Assembly: GCA_902523435.1 (NCBI GenBank)
Contig: CABYZM010000004.1
Coordinates: 7,501 to 71,500, forward strand
Direction of reading: 5' to 3'
DNA from: an uncultured SAR116 cluster alpha proteobacterium
GTDB taxonomy: Bacteria; Pseudomonadota; Alphaproteobacteria; Puniceispirillales; Puniceispirillaceae
DNA: 64,000 bases
In this document: piece by piece, positions 11,527 to 21,374 of the stretch
How positions within the stretch are numbered: position 1 is the stretch's first letter
Layout: every line of letters begins with the position of its first letter
Position numbers and translations under genes: made by a program
Notes under the pieces: model-generated
The model's input: only the letters and a program-made list of their open reading frames with translations
What the model was told of the DNA's origin: nothing
Database searches by the model: none

Positions 11527-14124
11527 TTAAATCTTCCCATGGCAATGTTTATATTTCTTACCTGAACCACAGGGGCAGGGCGCATTGCGTGGCACTTTAC
11601 CAGTTGGGGCAGCAGCTGGGGCCGTTTCTGAAGAGGCCAGGTCTTCATCCGGCCCTCGCAGTTCAACATGTGATAACGCCATCGTAACTGTTTGCCGCAT
11701 GGTTGTCAGCATCGCTTCAAACATAATAAAGGCTTCACGCTTATATTCATTCAAAGGATCTTTCTGGGCATAAGCGCGAAGATTGATCCCCTGACGTAGC
11801 TGTTCAAGCTGAAGCAGATGTTCTTTCCATTGCTGATCCAGCACCTGAAGCAGAAGTGATTTTTCTGCCATCCGCATAATTTCCGGCCCAAAACGTGTGC
11901 CTTTTTCAGCCATATAGCTATCTGAAAGGCTTTGCAAGCGTTCCGTGATTTCTTCTTCAGCAATGCCATCCTCTGCGATCCAATCCTCTGCCGGAATATC
12001 AAGTCCAAGTGTAGCGCGTGATGAGGCTTTTAGCTTTTCCGCATCCCACTGATCAGCAAAACTGTTTTGCGGAATTGCCTCTTCAACAATTGTGTCAATC
12101 GAATCATGACGCATATCACGAACTGTTTCGTGCACATTGGGAGTTTCCATGATTTCCTTGCGTTGCGAGAAAATAACGTGACGCTGGTCATTCATAACAT
12201 CATCATAGCGCAATAGCTGTTTGCGAATTTCAAAATTATGCGCCTCAACCTTTGACTGGGCCTTTTCCACAGCTTTGTTAATCCAAGGATGGGTAATGGC
12301 CTCACCTTCTTCAAGGCCGAGTTTCTGCAGCATGCCATCGAGCTTTTCAGAGCCAAATATCCGCATTAAATCATCTTCTAAAGACAAGAAGAATTTCGAT
12401 GCGCCCGGATCTCCCTGACGACCAGTCCGGCCACGCAACTGGTTATCAATGCGTCGCGATTCATGGCGCTCAGTACCCACCACATACAACCCACCTTCAG
12501 CCAGAGCGTTGACTTTCAGTGCATCAATTTCAGAAGCAATTGCAGATGATTTTACCGCGTTAACCTGACCCTCACTATCTGTGGCTTCATGCGCAATGCG
12601 CATATCAAGATTGCCACCCAGCTGAATATCTGTTCCCCGGCCAGCCATATTTGTGGCAATTGTCACCGCACCTGGCACACCAGCAAGGGCGATGATTTTT
12701 GCTTCTTCTTCATGAAAACGGGCATTTAGGACTTTATGTTTGATTTTCTTCTTTTTCAGCGCTTCAGACAGCGCTTCTGATTTTTCAATTGTAACTGTGC
12801 CGACCAGAATGGGCTGCCCGCGGGACTGGCAATCTGTTATCAGAGCAATCACAGCTTCATCTCGCTCTTTGGAAGTCCGATAAACTTCGTCATCATGGTC
12901 AATTCGCTTAACCTCTAGATTTGTGGGTATAGGAATAACCGAAAGATTATAAATTTCAGAAAATTCTCCAGCTTCTGTCTGGGCTGTGCCTGTCATACCA
13001 GCAAGCTTGTCATATAACCTAAAATAATTCTGATAAGTAACCGATGCCAGAGTCTGGTTTTCAGCTTGAATCTGCAAATTTTCCTTTGCTTCGATGGCCT
13101 GATGCAAGCCATCAGAGTAGCGGCGACCTTCCATAGCCCGTCCAGTAAATTCATCAATTATAATGACCTGACCAGCTTTCACCATATAATGAGTGTCTCG
13201 ATGGAACATCTTATGAGCCCGCAACGCTTGGTTCAAGTGATGAAGCATGCTTACATTGGCAATATCATAAAGGCTACCATCATGCATCAGGCCAGCTTCA
13301 ATCAGCAGCTGTTCTGCGTGCTGGACACCGGTTTCTGTCATCGTTACGCTGCGAGCTTTCTCGTCACGTTCGAAATCATCATCCCGCAAGGCAGTAACCA
13401 GCTTATTTGCTGACTTATACAGATCTTGAGATGTTTCGGCAGGGCCAGAGATAATCAGAGGTGTTCTCGCCTCATCGATAAGGATAGAATCCACCTCATC
13501 CACAATGGCAAAATTATGGTCTCTTTGCACCATATCTTCCAATGTGAATTTCAAATTGTCCCGCAGATAATCAAAACCAAATTCATTATTGGTGCCATAG
13601 GTCACATCTGCCTGGTAGGCTGCCCGTCGCACATCATCTTCGATGCTAGGTATAACACAACCCACGCTCAGCCCTAAAAATTCATATACCTGGCCCATCC
13701 AGCCTGCATCACGACTGGCCAAATAATCATTGACCGTCACCACATGCACCCCCCTGCCTGTCAGCGCGTTAAGGTAGACAGCAAGTGTAGCCGCAAGGGT
13801 TTTTCCCTCTCCCGTTTTCATTTCTGAAATGCGGCCTTCATGTAGGGCAATCCCGCCCATTAGCTGAACATCAAAATGCCGCTGGCCAAGCGTACGCACA
13901 GCGGCCTCACGCACAATAGCAAATGCATCGACAAGCAGATCATCAAGACTTTCGCCAGTATCGTGGCGGCCTTTTAGTGTTGCTGTCATCTGCTTCAGAT
14001 CGTCATCACTCATTGCCTTGTAAGTTGGCTCGGCGGCGTTTATCGCATCAACCTTTCCCTGCAGCCTTTTAACATCTTTGCTGCCGGTCTCTCCAAATAG
14101 ACTTTTGGCGAGTGATGAAAACAT
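11527..14124 (-). CDS. secA: Preprotein translocase subunit SecA
   Basis: [33 protein letters not shown]-terminal [15 protein letters not shown] zinc motif. Confidence 0.98.
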   Translation of the reverse strand: MFSSLAKSLFGETGSKDVKRLQGKVDAINAAEPTYKAMSDDDLKQMTATLKGRHDTGESLDDLLVDAFAIVREAAVRTLGQRHFDVQLMGGIALHEGRISEMKTGEGKTLAATLAVYLNALTGRGVHVVTVNDYLASRDAGWMGQVYEFLGLSVGCVIPSIEDDVRRAAYQADVTYGTNNEFGFDYLRDNLKFTLEDMVQRDHNFAIVDEVDSILIDEARTPLIISGPAETSQDLYKSANKLVTALRDDDFERDEKARSVTMTETGVQHAEQLLIEAGLMHDGSLYDIANVSMLHHLNQALRAHKMFHRDTHYMVKAGQVIIIDEFTGRAMEGRRYSDGLHQAIEAKENLQIQAENQTLASVTYQNYFRLYDKLAGMTGTAQTEAGEFSEIYNLSVIPIPTNLEVKRIDHDDEVYRTSKERDEAVIALITDCQSRGQPILVGTVTIEKSEALSEALKKKKIKHKVLNARFHEEEAKIIALAGVPGAVTIATNMAGRGTDIQLGGNLDMRIAHEATDSEGQVNAVKSSAIASEIDALKVNALAEGGLYVVGTERHESRRIDNQLRGRTGRQGDPGASKFFLSLEDDLMRIFGSEKLDGMLQKLGLEEGEAITHPWINKAVEKAQSKVEAHNFEIRKQLLRYDDVMNDQRHVIFSQRKEIMETPNVHETVRDMRHDSIDTIVEEAIPQNSFADQWDAEKLKASSRATLGLDIPAEDWIAEDGIAEEEITERLQSLSDSYMAEKGTRFGPEIMRMAEKSLLLQVLDQQWKEHLLQLEQLRQGINLRAYAQKDPLNEYKREAFIMFEAMLTTMRQTVTMALSHVELRGPDEDLASSETAPAAAPTGKVPRNAPCPCGSGKKYKHCHGKI

Positions 14125-14151
14125 ATTCCTTATTTCCCTTATCCACTTGAT

Positions 14152-14340
14152 TTAGGGTTCAAACGATGTAAACCAATATGGATATACCCAGTGTGAAATC
14201 CCGCCATGCCCGACTAGCACAGACCGACTTACTTCTTGCAGATAGGCATTGAACAGGTCTTTGTCAAACAAAAGTAGGACAAGCCAGCGCCCTGCAGCTG
14301 GTATTTTCACTGCCTTGCCAGTTGCAGGAGCTGATAGCAA
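14152..14340 (-). CDS. Possible small hypothetical protein (TTG start only; uncertain)
   Basis: Open frame of 62 aa (PAAGRWLVLLLFDKDLFNAYLQEVSRSVLVGHGGISHWVYPYWF) in the secA/ppiC intergenic region; no ATG. Confidence 0.2.
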   Translation of the reverse strand: MLSAPATGKAVKIPAAGRWLVLLLFDKDLFNAYLQEVSRSVLVGHGGISHWVYPYWFTSFEP

Positions 14341-14466
14341 TATGGTAATTGGGACAGGAACTGTAAATATGCATATATGGGCGGACAGACAATTATAATG
14401 TCGGAACCCCGCCTGCTACATGCGCTAGCAATCCCAGAACAACTGGCTCAAGTAAGGAAACGACAG

Positions 14467-15348
14467 ATGAAACCATTCACAAATCGCTCTCTTCTGCAAG
14501 TACTTACAGCTTTGTGCTTTCCGATCCTGTTTGCGGTTAGTCAATCTGTAAGGGCGCAAGACGCCCCAAAAATCACTGTTGCCACTGTGAATGGAGAAGA
14601 AATTTATTTGGAGGAGGTGATGGCACTTCGGGATCGATTGCCTGCTGATTTGCTTCAACAGCCTATGGAAACCTATTTTGACAGACTTGTGGATGATATC
14701 ATTGATTCACGTCTGGCCGCTGCTGCAGGCAATGAAGCTGGTCTGACAGAAGACCCCGAAATTCTGCGACGGATGAGCATTGCGGCCCAGCGCGTTCTGG
14801 CTGAAGCCTGGGTAAGTGGCGAAATCAGGAAGCGAATAACAGATGCCGAACTGAAAGCTGCTTACGATACCTATATTGCTGACACAGGTTCGCGTGAGGA
14901 AGTGAAAGCAAGACATATACTGGTAGCCGAAAAACAAATAGCCGAAGACATCATCAGGCAGCTGAAAGGTGGGGCTGATTTCATCATGCTAGCAAAAGAA
15001 AAATCAACTGGGCCTAGTGGGCCGAATGGTGGTGATTTAGGGTATTTTGGCCGCGGGGCGATGCTCCCTACATTTGAAACTGCCGCTTTTGACCTTGATA
15101 TTGGCCAGCATTCTGAATTCCCTGTGCAGACCCAGTTTGGCTGGCATGTCATCCTGCTTGAAGATAAGCGCATAGCTGAACCTCCAAGCTATGTTGCTCT
15201 TCAGCCGCAGTTACAACAAAATCTGATCAATCAGAACCTCGCTAGGCTACTGGACGAATTACGACAGGGTGCGTCTTTTTCTAAACGCAGCTTCACTGAT
15301 ATCCGCAGTGATGCCCAAGCATCAAACGAAAATAACGCGGCAAACTAA
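14467..15348 (+). CDS. Parvulin-type peptidylprolyl isomerase, exported
   Basis: Signal peptide MKPFTNRSLLQVLTALCFPILFAVSQSVRAQ; rotamase motif KARHILV...GGDLGYFGRGAMLPTFETAAF; start refined. Confidence 0.92.
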   Translation: MKPFTNRSLLQVLTALCFPILFAVSQSVRAQDAPKITVATVNGEEIYLEEVMALRDRLPADLLQQPMETYFDRLVDDIIDSRLAAAAGNEAGLTEDPEILRRMSIAAQRVLAEAWVSGEIRKRITDAELKAAYDTYIADTGSREEVKARHILVAEKQIAEDIIRQLKGGADFIMLAKEKSTGPSGPNGGDLGYFGRGAMLPTFETAAFDLDIGQHSEFPVQTQFGWHVILLEDKRIAEPPSYVALQPQLQQNLINQNLARLLDELRQGASFSKRSFTDIRSDAQASNENNAAN

Positions 15349-15359
15349 TACAGATAGTC

Positions 15360-16595
15360 ATGGCAGAACTGACCCCCTCTCTTTTGGCTCCAGCGCAGTT
15401 TCCCGACCTGCCTCCTCTTGCCGGCATAAAGCTGGCCACAGCAGCAACCGGACTGAAATACGAAGGCCGGGACGACCTGTTTCTGATAATGGCTGATGAA
15501 GGAAGCAGCTTTGCCGGTGTATTCACAACAAGTGCCACAGCTGCTGCACCTGTGCATGTGTCGCGTGCAGGGCTTAAAAACGGGCATGCCCGAGCTGTGC
15601 TGACCAACGCAGGTAACGCCAATGCTTTTACGGGCCACGCAGGGGAAGCAGAGATTTCTATTTACAGGTCAGCCTTTGCCGCTGCACTTGACCTGACGGA
15701 AGAACAAATTCTGATCGCCTCAACAGGTGTTATTGGTGAACCGCTGGACGGACAGGCAATAGCTGGTTTTGCCTCCCAAATAAACAATCGGACTGGTAGT
15801 GCCAGCTGGCATGACGCTGCCTTGGCAATTCACACAACAGATACCTTTGCCAAAGGAGCCAGCAGGAGTCTAATGCTAGAAGGGCAGCGCGTCACAATCA
15901 ACGGGATTGCTAAAGGATCTGGTATGATCGCCCCAGATATGGCGACCATGCTGGCCTATATAGCCACTGACGCATCGATTGCAACGGCCTGTCTTCAGCA
16001 GATGCTAGAGAAGGCTGTAAGCGCCAGCTTTAACGCAATCACAGTTGACAGTGACACATCCACATCGGACAGCGTCTATCTGCTGGCGACACATAAAGCA
16101 GACCATCAGAAAATCACTGATATGGACAGCAAACTAGGAGAGACTTTCTATATAGCCCTGAAGGAGGTAATGATTGATCTGGCTCAGCAGATTGTAAAAG
16201 ATGGTGAAGGGGCAAGCAAATTTATCACTGTGCGTGTACGCGCAGCAGAGACGGATAGGGATGCCCGGACCATTGCATTTGCCATTGCCAATTCCCCTCT
16301 AGTCAAAACCGCAATTGCTGGGGCAGATGCAAATTGGGGCCGTATTGTCATGGCCATTGGCAAGTCTGGAGCGAAGGCAGATCGCGACCGGTTGGGGATC
16401 AGTATTGGCGGCATTGTCATTGCACAGAATGGCCAGCGCAAAGATGGATATAATGAAGCTCCTGTAGCCGCGCACATGGCTGGTGATGATATTGATATTT
16501 TGATCGATATGGGTCTGGGTACAGGAGAGGCCGTTGTCTGGACCTGTGACTTAACCCATGGTTATATCGCTATCAACGCAGATTACAGAAGTTAA
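15360..16595 (+). CDS. argJ: Bifunctional glutamate N-acetyltransferase / amino-acid acetyltransferase
   Basis: GIAKGSGMIAPDMATMLAYIATDA (ATML processing site). Confidence 0.97.
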   Translation: MAELTPSLLAPAQFPDLPPLAGIKLATAATGLKYEGRDDLFLIMADEGSSFAGVFTTSATAAAPVHVSRAGLKNGHARAVLTNAGNANAFTGHAGEAEISIYRSAFAAALDLTEEQILIASTGVIGEPLDGQAIAGFASQINNRTGSASWHDAALAIHTTDTFAKGASRSLMLEGQRVTINGIAKGSGMIAPDMATMLAYIATDASIATACLQQMLEKAVSASFNAITVDSDTSTSDSVYLLATHKADHQKITDMDSKLGETFYIALKEVMIDLAQQIVKDGEGASKFITVRVRAAETDRDARTIAFAIANSPLVKTAIAGADANWGRIVMAIGKSGAKADRDRLGISIGGIVIAQNGQRKDGYNEAPVAAHMAGDDIDILIDMGLGTGEAVVWTCDLTHGYIAINADYRS

Positions 16596-16599
16596 CCCA

Positions 16600-17028
16600 A
16601 TGACAGTTGCGACTCAGACTCCTTTGCCGCTTCTGGTAATCCCGGCAATTGCGCTGGTTGATAATGACGGCCGGATATTGCTGGCAAAGCGGCCGAGGAA
16701 CAAGCCGATGGGGGGGTTGTGGGAATTTCCCGGCGGCAAGATAGAAAAGTGCGAAACGCCTGAGCAGGCTCTGATACGTGAAATAGATGAGGAGCTGGGT
16801 GTAAACACCAAGCAAGCCTGTCTGGCCCCTGTTAGCTTTGCCTCACATGCCTATGATGCATTCCACCTACTGCTACTTTTGTATATTTGCCGACGCTGGC
16901 AGGGCAGCCCGGAACCAAAAGAGGGCGGCGAGCTGGCTTGGGTAAAGCCATCCCAATTACGCCAGTTTGATATGCCGCCTGCAAATAAAGAGTTCATTTC
17001 TGTTCTTCAGGACCTACTCTTTGCCTGA
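16600..17028 (+). CDS. mutT: NUDIX hydrolase, 8-oxo-dGTP diphosphatase-like
   Basis: Nudix box GGKIEKCETPEQALIREIDEELGV; start refined to MTVATQ. Confidence 0.9.
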   Translation: MTVATQTPLPLLVIPAIALVDNDGRILLAKRPRNKPMGGLWEFPGGKIEKCETPEQALIREIDEELGVNTKQACLAPVSFASHAYDAFHLLLLLYICRRWQGSPEPKEGGELAWVKPSQLRQFDMPPANKEFISVLQDLLFA

Positions 17029-17072
17029 GGCTGCCGAACTGCGTTTAAAAGTCAAATAATCAGCAAACTAAG

Positions 17073-17996
17073 TCAGCCGCCTTTCAACGGTGTTTCTGTT
17101 GTTCCCAGCGCCTCTGCTAACCGGTTGGCCGCACTGCCCGGACGCAAGGGTTGAGGCTGACTGGTGTCAGGGGCCCAGCCAGTTAAGGTGATTAGCTCAA
17201 CAGTAGCCTTAATCTGACCACCAGAATGTGAAAATTTCTGCTTATAAAGCGTTGCCGCCCGCATAAACACAGCCCGAGGTGTAAAATGACTTATCCGGCC
17301 AAAAAGACAATTCTGGCCGCCCATTGCCTTAATATCTGCCATTAAGCGGAACATATCCGGATAAGTCACTGTCAAAAGCTCAGCATCAGCAACCGGCAAT
17401 GCAAATCCGGCTCGCTGCAGCAAACTGCCCAATTCGCGAATATCTGCCATAGGCATGCAGCGCGGGCTGATGCCACCACAAATTTCTGTTTCTGCCTCAG
17501 CAAGGCAGCCACGCAATTCAGTTAAGCTGCGTCCACCAAGCATATTAGCGAGCAACAACCCGTCAGGCCGCAAAGCAAGACAAATCTGGGACAGTATACC
17601 CGGCAGATCATTCATCCAGTGCAAAAAAATGGCCGATAACACAGCATCACAAGAGGTTGGTGCAATGGGCAAAATATCATCTGACATCACTAGGTTTTTT
17701 TGCACAGACGGATTGGCCACTTTGGCCCGCTGAACAAAAGCCGCCGACGGGTCTATCTGTGTAATCTTCATGGGCTGTTCATGAAACCGCGCCGGTAAGG
17801 CAGCACTCATCTGCCCACCATGGCAGCCCAGATCAAGAATATCTGTAAAGTCGCGTCTGACCAGCTCTAACCGTTCAGCTAAACGCGCACAGGCCAGTTC
17901 CTTCAAAAAAGCGGTTTTCTCATAGCCAGCAGCTGCACGGTCGCGGTTGTGCAGCCAGGCAGACCTGTCAAATATCCGTGGCGTTGTCTGGACCAT
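17073..17996 (-). CDS. Class I SAM-dependent methyltransferase (BioC/NDUFAF5-like)
   Basis: IFDRSAWLHNRDRAA...ILDLGCHGGQMSAAL. Confidence 0.85.
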   Translation of the reverse strand: MVQTTPRIFDRSAWLHNRDRAAAGYEKTAFLKELACARLAERLELVRRDFTDILDLGCHGGQMSAALPARFHEQPMKITQIDPSAAFVQRAKVANPSVQKNLVMSDDILPIAPTSCDAVLSAIFLHWMNDLPGILSQICLALRPDGLLLANMLGGRSLTELRGCLAEAETEICGGISPRCMPMADIRELGSLLQRAGFALPVADAELLTVTYPDMFRLMADIKAMGGQNCLFGRISHFTPRAVFMRAATLYKQKFSHSGGQIKATVELITLTGWAPDTSQPQPLRPGSAANRLAEALGTTETPLKGG

Positions 17997-18284
17997 ATAT
18001 GAAGAGGTAGTGCGAAGCGCACATCCTGTCCTGTGTTTATGTTTGATTTTTCTCGCTGCTTTATAAGCAGAAGAACAACGAAAGGCAAATGCGAACCTAG
18101 CAAATAAACCAGGACAAGATAATAAAACTCGCGTAGGCGCTTTTCGTCAGATAGAGTGCAGGTCAGATGGTGCACGGGTCTTAATCAATGTGCTATGCAT
18201 TTTGTCTTGCGTTTCTGTATAGCTATCCCCATATGCTAACAATAGAGCTTTAACCCCAAAAAAATAAATATAGGCCCGTCCGCA

Positions 18285-18560
18285 ATGTCCACACCGTCTG
18301 GCAAGATAGAAATCTACACAACCCTGTTTTGTCCGTTTTGTAACCGGGCCAAACAGCTTCTCGATGCAAAAGGGGTAATGTATTACGAGACAGATGTCAC
18401 AACCAGACTCAGCCTGCGTGAGGGCATGACCGAACGTGCTGGAGGGCGCACTTCTGTGCCGCAGATTTTTATTGATGGACAGCATATTGGCGGGTGTAAT
18501 GATTTACTGGCCCTTGAACGGTCAGGCCAGCTGGACAGGCTGCTTCAGGTTGCCAGCTAA
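18285..18560 (+). CDS. grxC: Glutaredoxin 3
   Basis: YTTLFCPFCNRAKQLL...SVPQIFIDGQHIGGCNDL. Confidence 0.93.
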   Translation: MSTPSGKIEIYTTLFCPFCNRAKQLLDAKGVMYYETDVTTRLSLREGMTERAGGRTSVPQIFIDGQHIGGCNDLLALERSGQLDRLLQVAS

Positions 18561-19384
18561 TGACACGCACCGTTCAAGTTGCTGTCCTGCAATATTGTGC
18601 TGGCCCAGACCAAGTCACCACTCTGCCTCTTATGCGTCGCTTGATTACGGAAGCAGCCGACAGTGGAGCTGTGTTCATCTGTCTACCGGAATGTGCAAAC
18701 TTTCTGGCAAAAGACCGGGCGGCCTTGCAAGAACTAGCAGAGGATGAAGCTTCCAGCCAAAGCCTTTCCTGCTTACAAGAACTGGCGAACACATTTAAGA
18801 TTCATATCAACGCAGGGTCACTGATGATGCGAGCAAACAATGATGACCGGCAGGCCAACCGTGGCTATCTTATCGGCCCGGATGGGGATATTCTGACCCG
18901 ATATAACAAAATTCACATGTTTGATGCGGATGTTGGTGACGGGAAGAAATATCGCGAATCAGAACATTTCAAGCCAGGTGACGCTGTGATTCATTGCAAG
19001 ACAGCGATTGGCCATATTGGCCTGTCTATCTGTTACGACATCCGCTTTCCCAATCTGTATCGCCAACTTGGCCAAGCTGGAACTGAAATCATAACAATAC
19101 CCGCAGCTTTTACCCAAACAACAGGTGCAGCACACTGGCATGTTCTGCAGCGCGCTAGAGCGATAGAAACAGGAAGTTTTATACTAGCTGCAGCACAATG
19201 TGGTAGACATGCTGATGGCCGGCAGACTTACGGTCATAGCCTGATCATCAACCCCTGGGGAAAAATTCTGGCTGACGCTGGCGACAGGGCCAACAGTGTT
19301 TTGCAAGCTGAAATAGACCTAGATGAGGTAAAAAGGGCTCGAGCAGCGCTACGCCATTTGCAGCATCAGCCAAATTACAGCTGA
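18560..19384 (+). CDS. Carbon-nitrogen hydrolase (nitrilase superfamily)
   Basis: Glu (CLPECAN), Lys (YNKIHMFD), Cys (LSICYDIRFP) triad; TAATG overlap with grxC. Confidence 0.93.
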   Translation: MTRTVQVAVLQYCAGPDQVTTLPLMRRLITEAADSGAVFICLPECANFLAKDRAALQELAEDEASSQSLSCLQELANTFKIHINAGSLMMRANNDDRQANRGYLIGPDGDILTRYNKIHMFDADVGDGKKYRESEHFKPGDAVIHCKTAIGHIGLSICYDIRFPNLYRQLGQAGTEIITIPAAFTQTTGAAHWHVLQRARAIETGSFILAAAQCGRHADGRQTYGHSLIINPWGKILADAGDRANSVLQAEIDLDEVKRARAALRHLQHQPNYS

Positions 19385-19404
19385 TAAACGTTAGACATTT
19401 ACCG

Positions 19405-20361
19405 TTACGCTAGGGCCGCATTACCAATGGTGACATATTTTTTGCGCCGGTCTGCCCGCAGCTCTGCAGGGGACAAGCCTTGCAGCTCATCTAACTGACG
19501 GAGTAATTCTACCGACAGACTCTCCAATGCCTGTTTAATTTGCCGATGCGCGCCACCAAGCGGCTCAACCACAATGGCGTCAATAACGCCAAGTTGCTTC
19601 ATATCCTGTGCGGTTAGCCGTAAAGCTTCTGCCGCAATCTGTGCCTTTTCAGAACTGCGCCACAAAATAGATGCACAGCCTTCAGGAGAGATGACAGAAT
19701 AGACAGCATGTTCAAACATCACCACTCGGTTGCCAGTGGCAAGCGCAATAGCACCACCTGATCCACCCTCACCCACAATGGCTGAAATCAGGGGTGTTTT
19801 CAGATTCAGGCAGGCCTGAATAGACCGTGCAATTGCTTCTGCCTGACCGCGTTCTTCTGCGCCACGTCCAGGATAAGCTCCAGCTGTATCAACAAAACTT
19901 AGCACAGGCAGGTTAAAATTATTGGCCAATTCCATCAATCGGATCGCCTTGCGATATCCTTCAGGTCGAACCATGCCAAAATTCCTTTTAATCCGCTGTT
20001 CTGTAGTGCTGCCCTTTTCAGTGCCCATCACCACAACCGGCTGCCCTTGAAACCGCGCCAGGCCGCCAATGATGGCATAATCCTCAGCATAGTTACGATC
20101 CCCTGAAAGCGGAGTAAAATCTGTGAACATATGCGCAATGATCTGAACCAATTTAGGGCGTTCAGGATGACGGGCAACCTGAACCTTTTCCCATGGTCCC
20201 AGCTTTTTATAAGTCTGGGACAGTTCTTTATCAATGCGCGATTGAAGCTTACCAATTTCATCTGCAATATTCAGCCCGCTGTCCCCACCCAGATGGCGCA
20301 ATTCTTCAATCTTACCTTCCAGAGCGGCAATTGGCTTTTCAAAATCAAGAAAGTGGTGCAT
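19405..20361 (-). CDS. accA: Acetyl-CoA carboxylase carboxyltransferase subunit alpha
   Basis: FIDTAGAYPG-like (FVDTAGAYPGRGAEERGQAEAIA), SPEGCASILWRS. Confidence 0.97.
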   Translation of the reverse strand: MHHFLDFEKPIAALEGKIEELRHLGGDSGLNIADEIGKLQSRIDKELSQTYKKLGPWEKVQVARHPERPKLVQIIAHMFTDFTPLSGDRNYAEDYAIIGGLARFQGQPVVVMGTEKGSTTEQRIKRNFGMVRPEGYRKAIRLMELANNFNLPVLSFVDTAGAYPGRGAEERGQAEAIARSIQACLNLKTPLISAIVGEGGSGGAIALATGNRVVMFEHAVYSVISPEGCASILWRSSEKAQIAAEALRLTAQDMKQLGVIDAIVVEPLGGAHRQIKQALESLSVELLRQLDELQGLSPAELRADRRKKYVTIGNAALA

Positions 20362-20413
20362 TCAATCCATCCGATGTTTATCAGAAAAATAACTGGAGCT
20401 TACCTAGGTTGTT

Positions 20414-21367
20414 TTACTTGTTTTTCTGCTCTGCTGCAAGCGGGTGCGCGCCGGTGACTAGCTGGTAAAGGCGATCAGAGCGGGTGGTTGTGTAGATTTG
20501 TGTAGTAGCGATATCCGCATGACCAAGTAATGTCTGCAAACTGCGCAAATCTGCCCCATTATTCAACATATGCGTGGCAAAAGAATGCCGCAGCACATGC
20601 GGACTGACCCTATCCGCGCGCAAGCCGGCGTGGGCGGCCATTTGTTTCAGCAAAACACTGAATTTCTGGCGGGTAAGTTCTGATTTTGCATCAGCGAGAA
20701 GCTGATCCGAATGGGTCACAGGGCCATCCGCGTCACGGTGCGCCAGCCAAAGCCTCGCCACCTCAACAGATACAGCTGTCAAAGGGGACAGCCGTTCACG
20801 CCCTCCCTTGCCTTTAATAACCAGCATCTGTTTGTCTCCGGCCATGTCCTGAACACGCAAAGCCAGTAATTCTGAAATCCTCAGACCGCCAGCATATAAA
20901 AGCTCCAACCCAGCCCGCATTTGCAGGGCTTGTGTCTCTGGAAGATGCGCGCTGGCCTCTATCAAGGTTATAACCTCATCCTCCGACAGGCTTTTTGGCA
21001 GGCTCTGCGGCAGCTTCGGGCTGTCAAGGAACTGAGATGGGTTATCTGTACGATGATTTTCCGCAACCATCCAACTCATAAAATGACGCAGAGTAGACAG
21101 GCGCCGGGCAATTGTGCGGGCGGTCAGGCCCTGCTTATACCAAAGTTGAAGCTCCTTACGCAGATCATTTGCAGACGCAGTTTGCAATCCCCCCGCAGCT
21201 GTATCTGATGACAGATTTGCGAGGCCGGTTGCCACAACGTAAAGATCGCTATGGTAGGCGGACAATGTATGCTTTGAAACCGCTTTTTCAGCAGCAATGG
21301 TCTGCAGAAACCGGTCAATCAGCCCAGTATCATTCCGCACCGCCGATATCTGACCCTGCTCCTCCAT
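20414..21367 (-). CDS. xerD: Site-specific tyrosine recombinase XerD
   Basis: SPHVLRHSFATHMLNNGADLRSLQTLLGHADIATTQIYT catalytic motifs; chromosomal-type context next to accA. Confidence 0.9.
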   Translation of the reverse strand: MEEQGQISAVRNDTGLIDRFLQTIAAEKAVSKHTLSAYHSDLYVVATGLANLSSDTAAGGLQTASANDLRKELQLWYKQGLTARTIARRLSTLRHFMSWMVAENHRTDNPSQFLDSPKLPQSLPKSLSEDEVITLIEASAHLPETQALQMRAGLELLYAGGLRISELLALRVQDMAGDKQMLVIKGKGGRERLSPLTAVSVEVARLWLAHRDADGPVTHSDQLLADAKSELTRQKFSVLLKQMAAHAGLRADRVSPHVLRHSFATHMLNNGADLRSLQTLLGHADIATTQIYTTTRSDRLYQLVTGAHPLAAEQKNK

Positions 21368-21374
21368 TTTTACC

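Noticed and set aside
18056-18070. CTGCTT-TAT-AAGCAG hairpin upstream of grxC
   Set aside because: Six-bp stem with a 3-nt loop and no obvious U-tract; frequent by chance and no adjacent upstream gene to terminate.
18147-18485. 112-aa minus-strand ORF across the grxC start
   Set aside because: Overlaps a clear glutaredoxin on the other strand; no family similarity, and not ComF.
20414-21367. Tyrosine recombinase as evidence of a mobile element
   Set aside because: Sequence and synteny (accA-xerD) match chromosomal XerD; no att repeats or cargo genes nearby.
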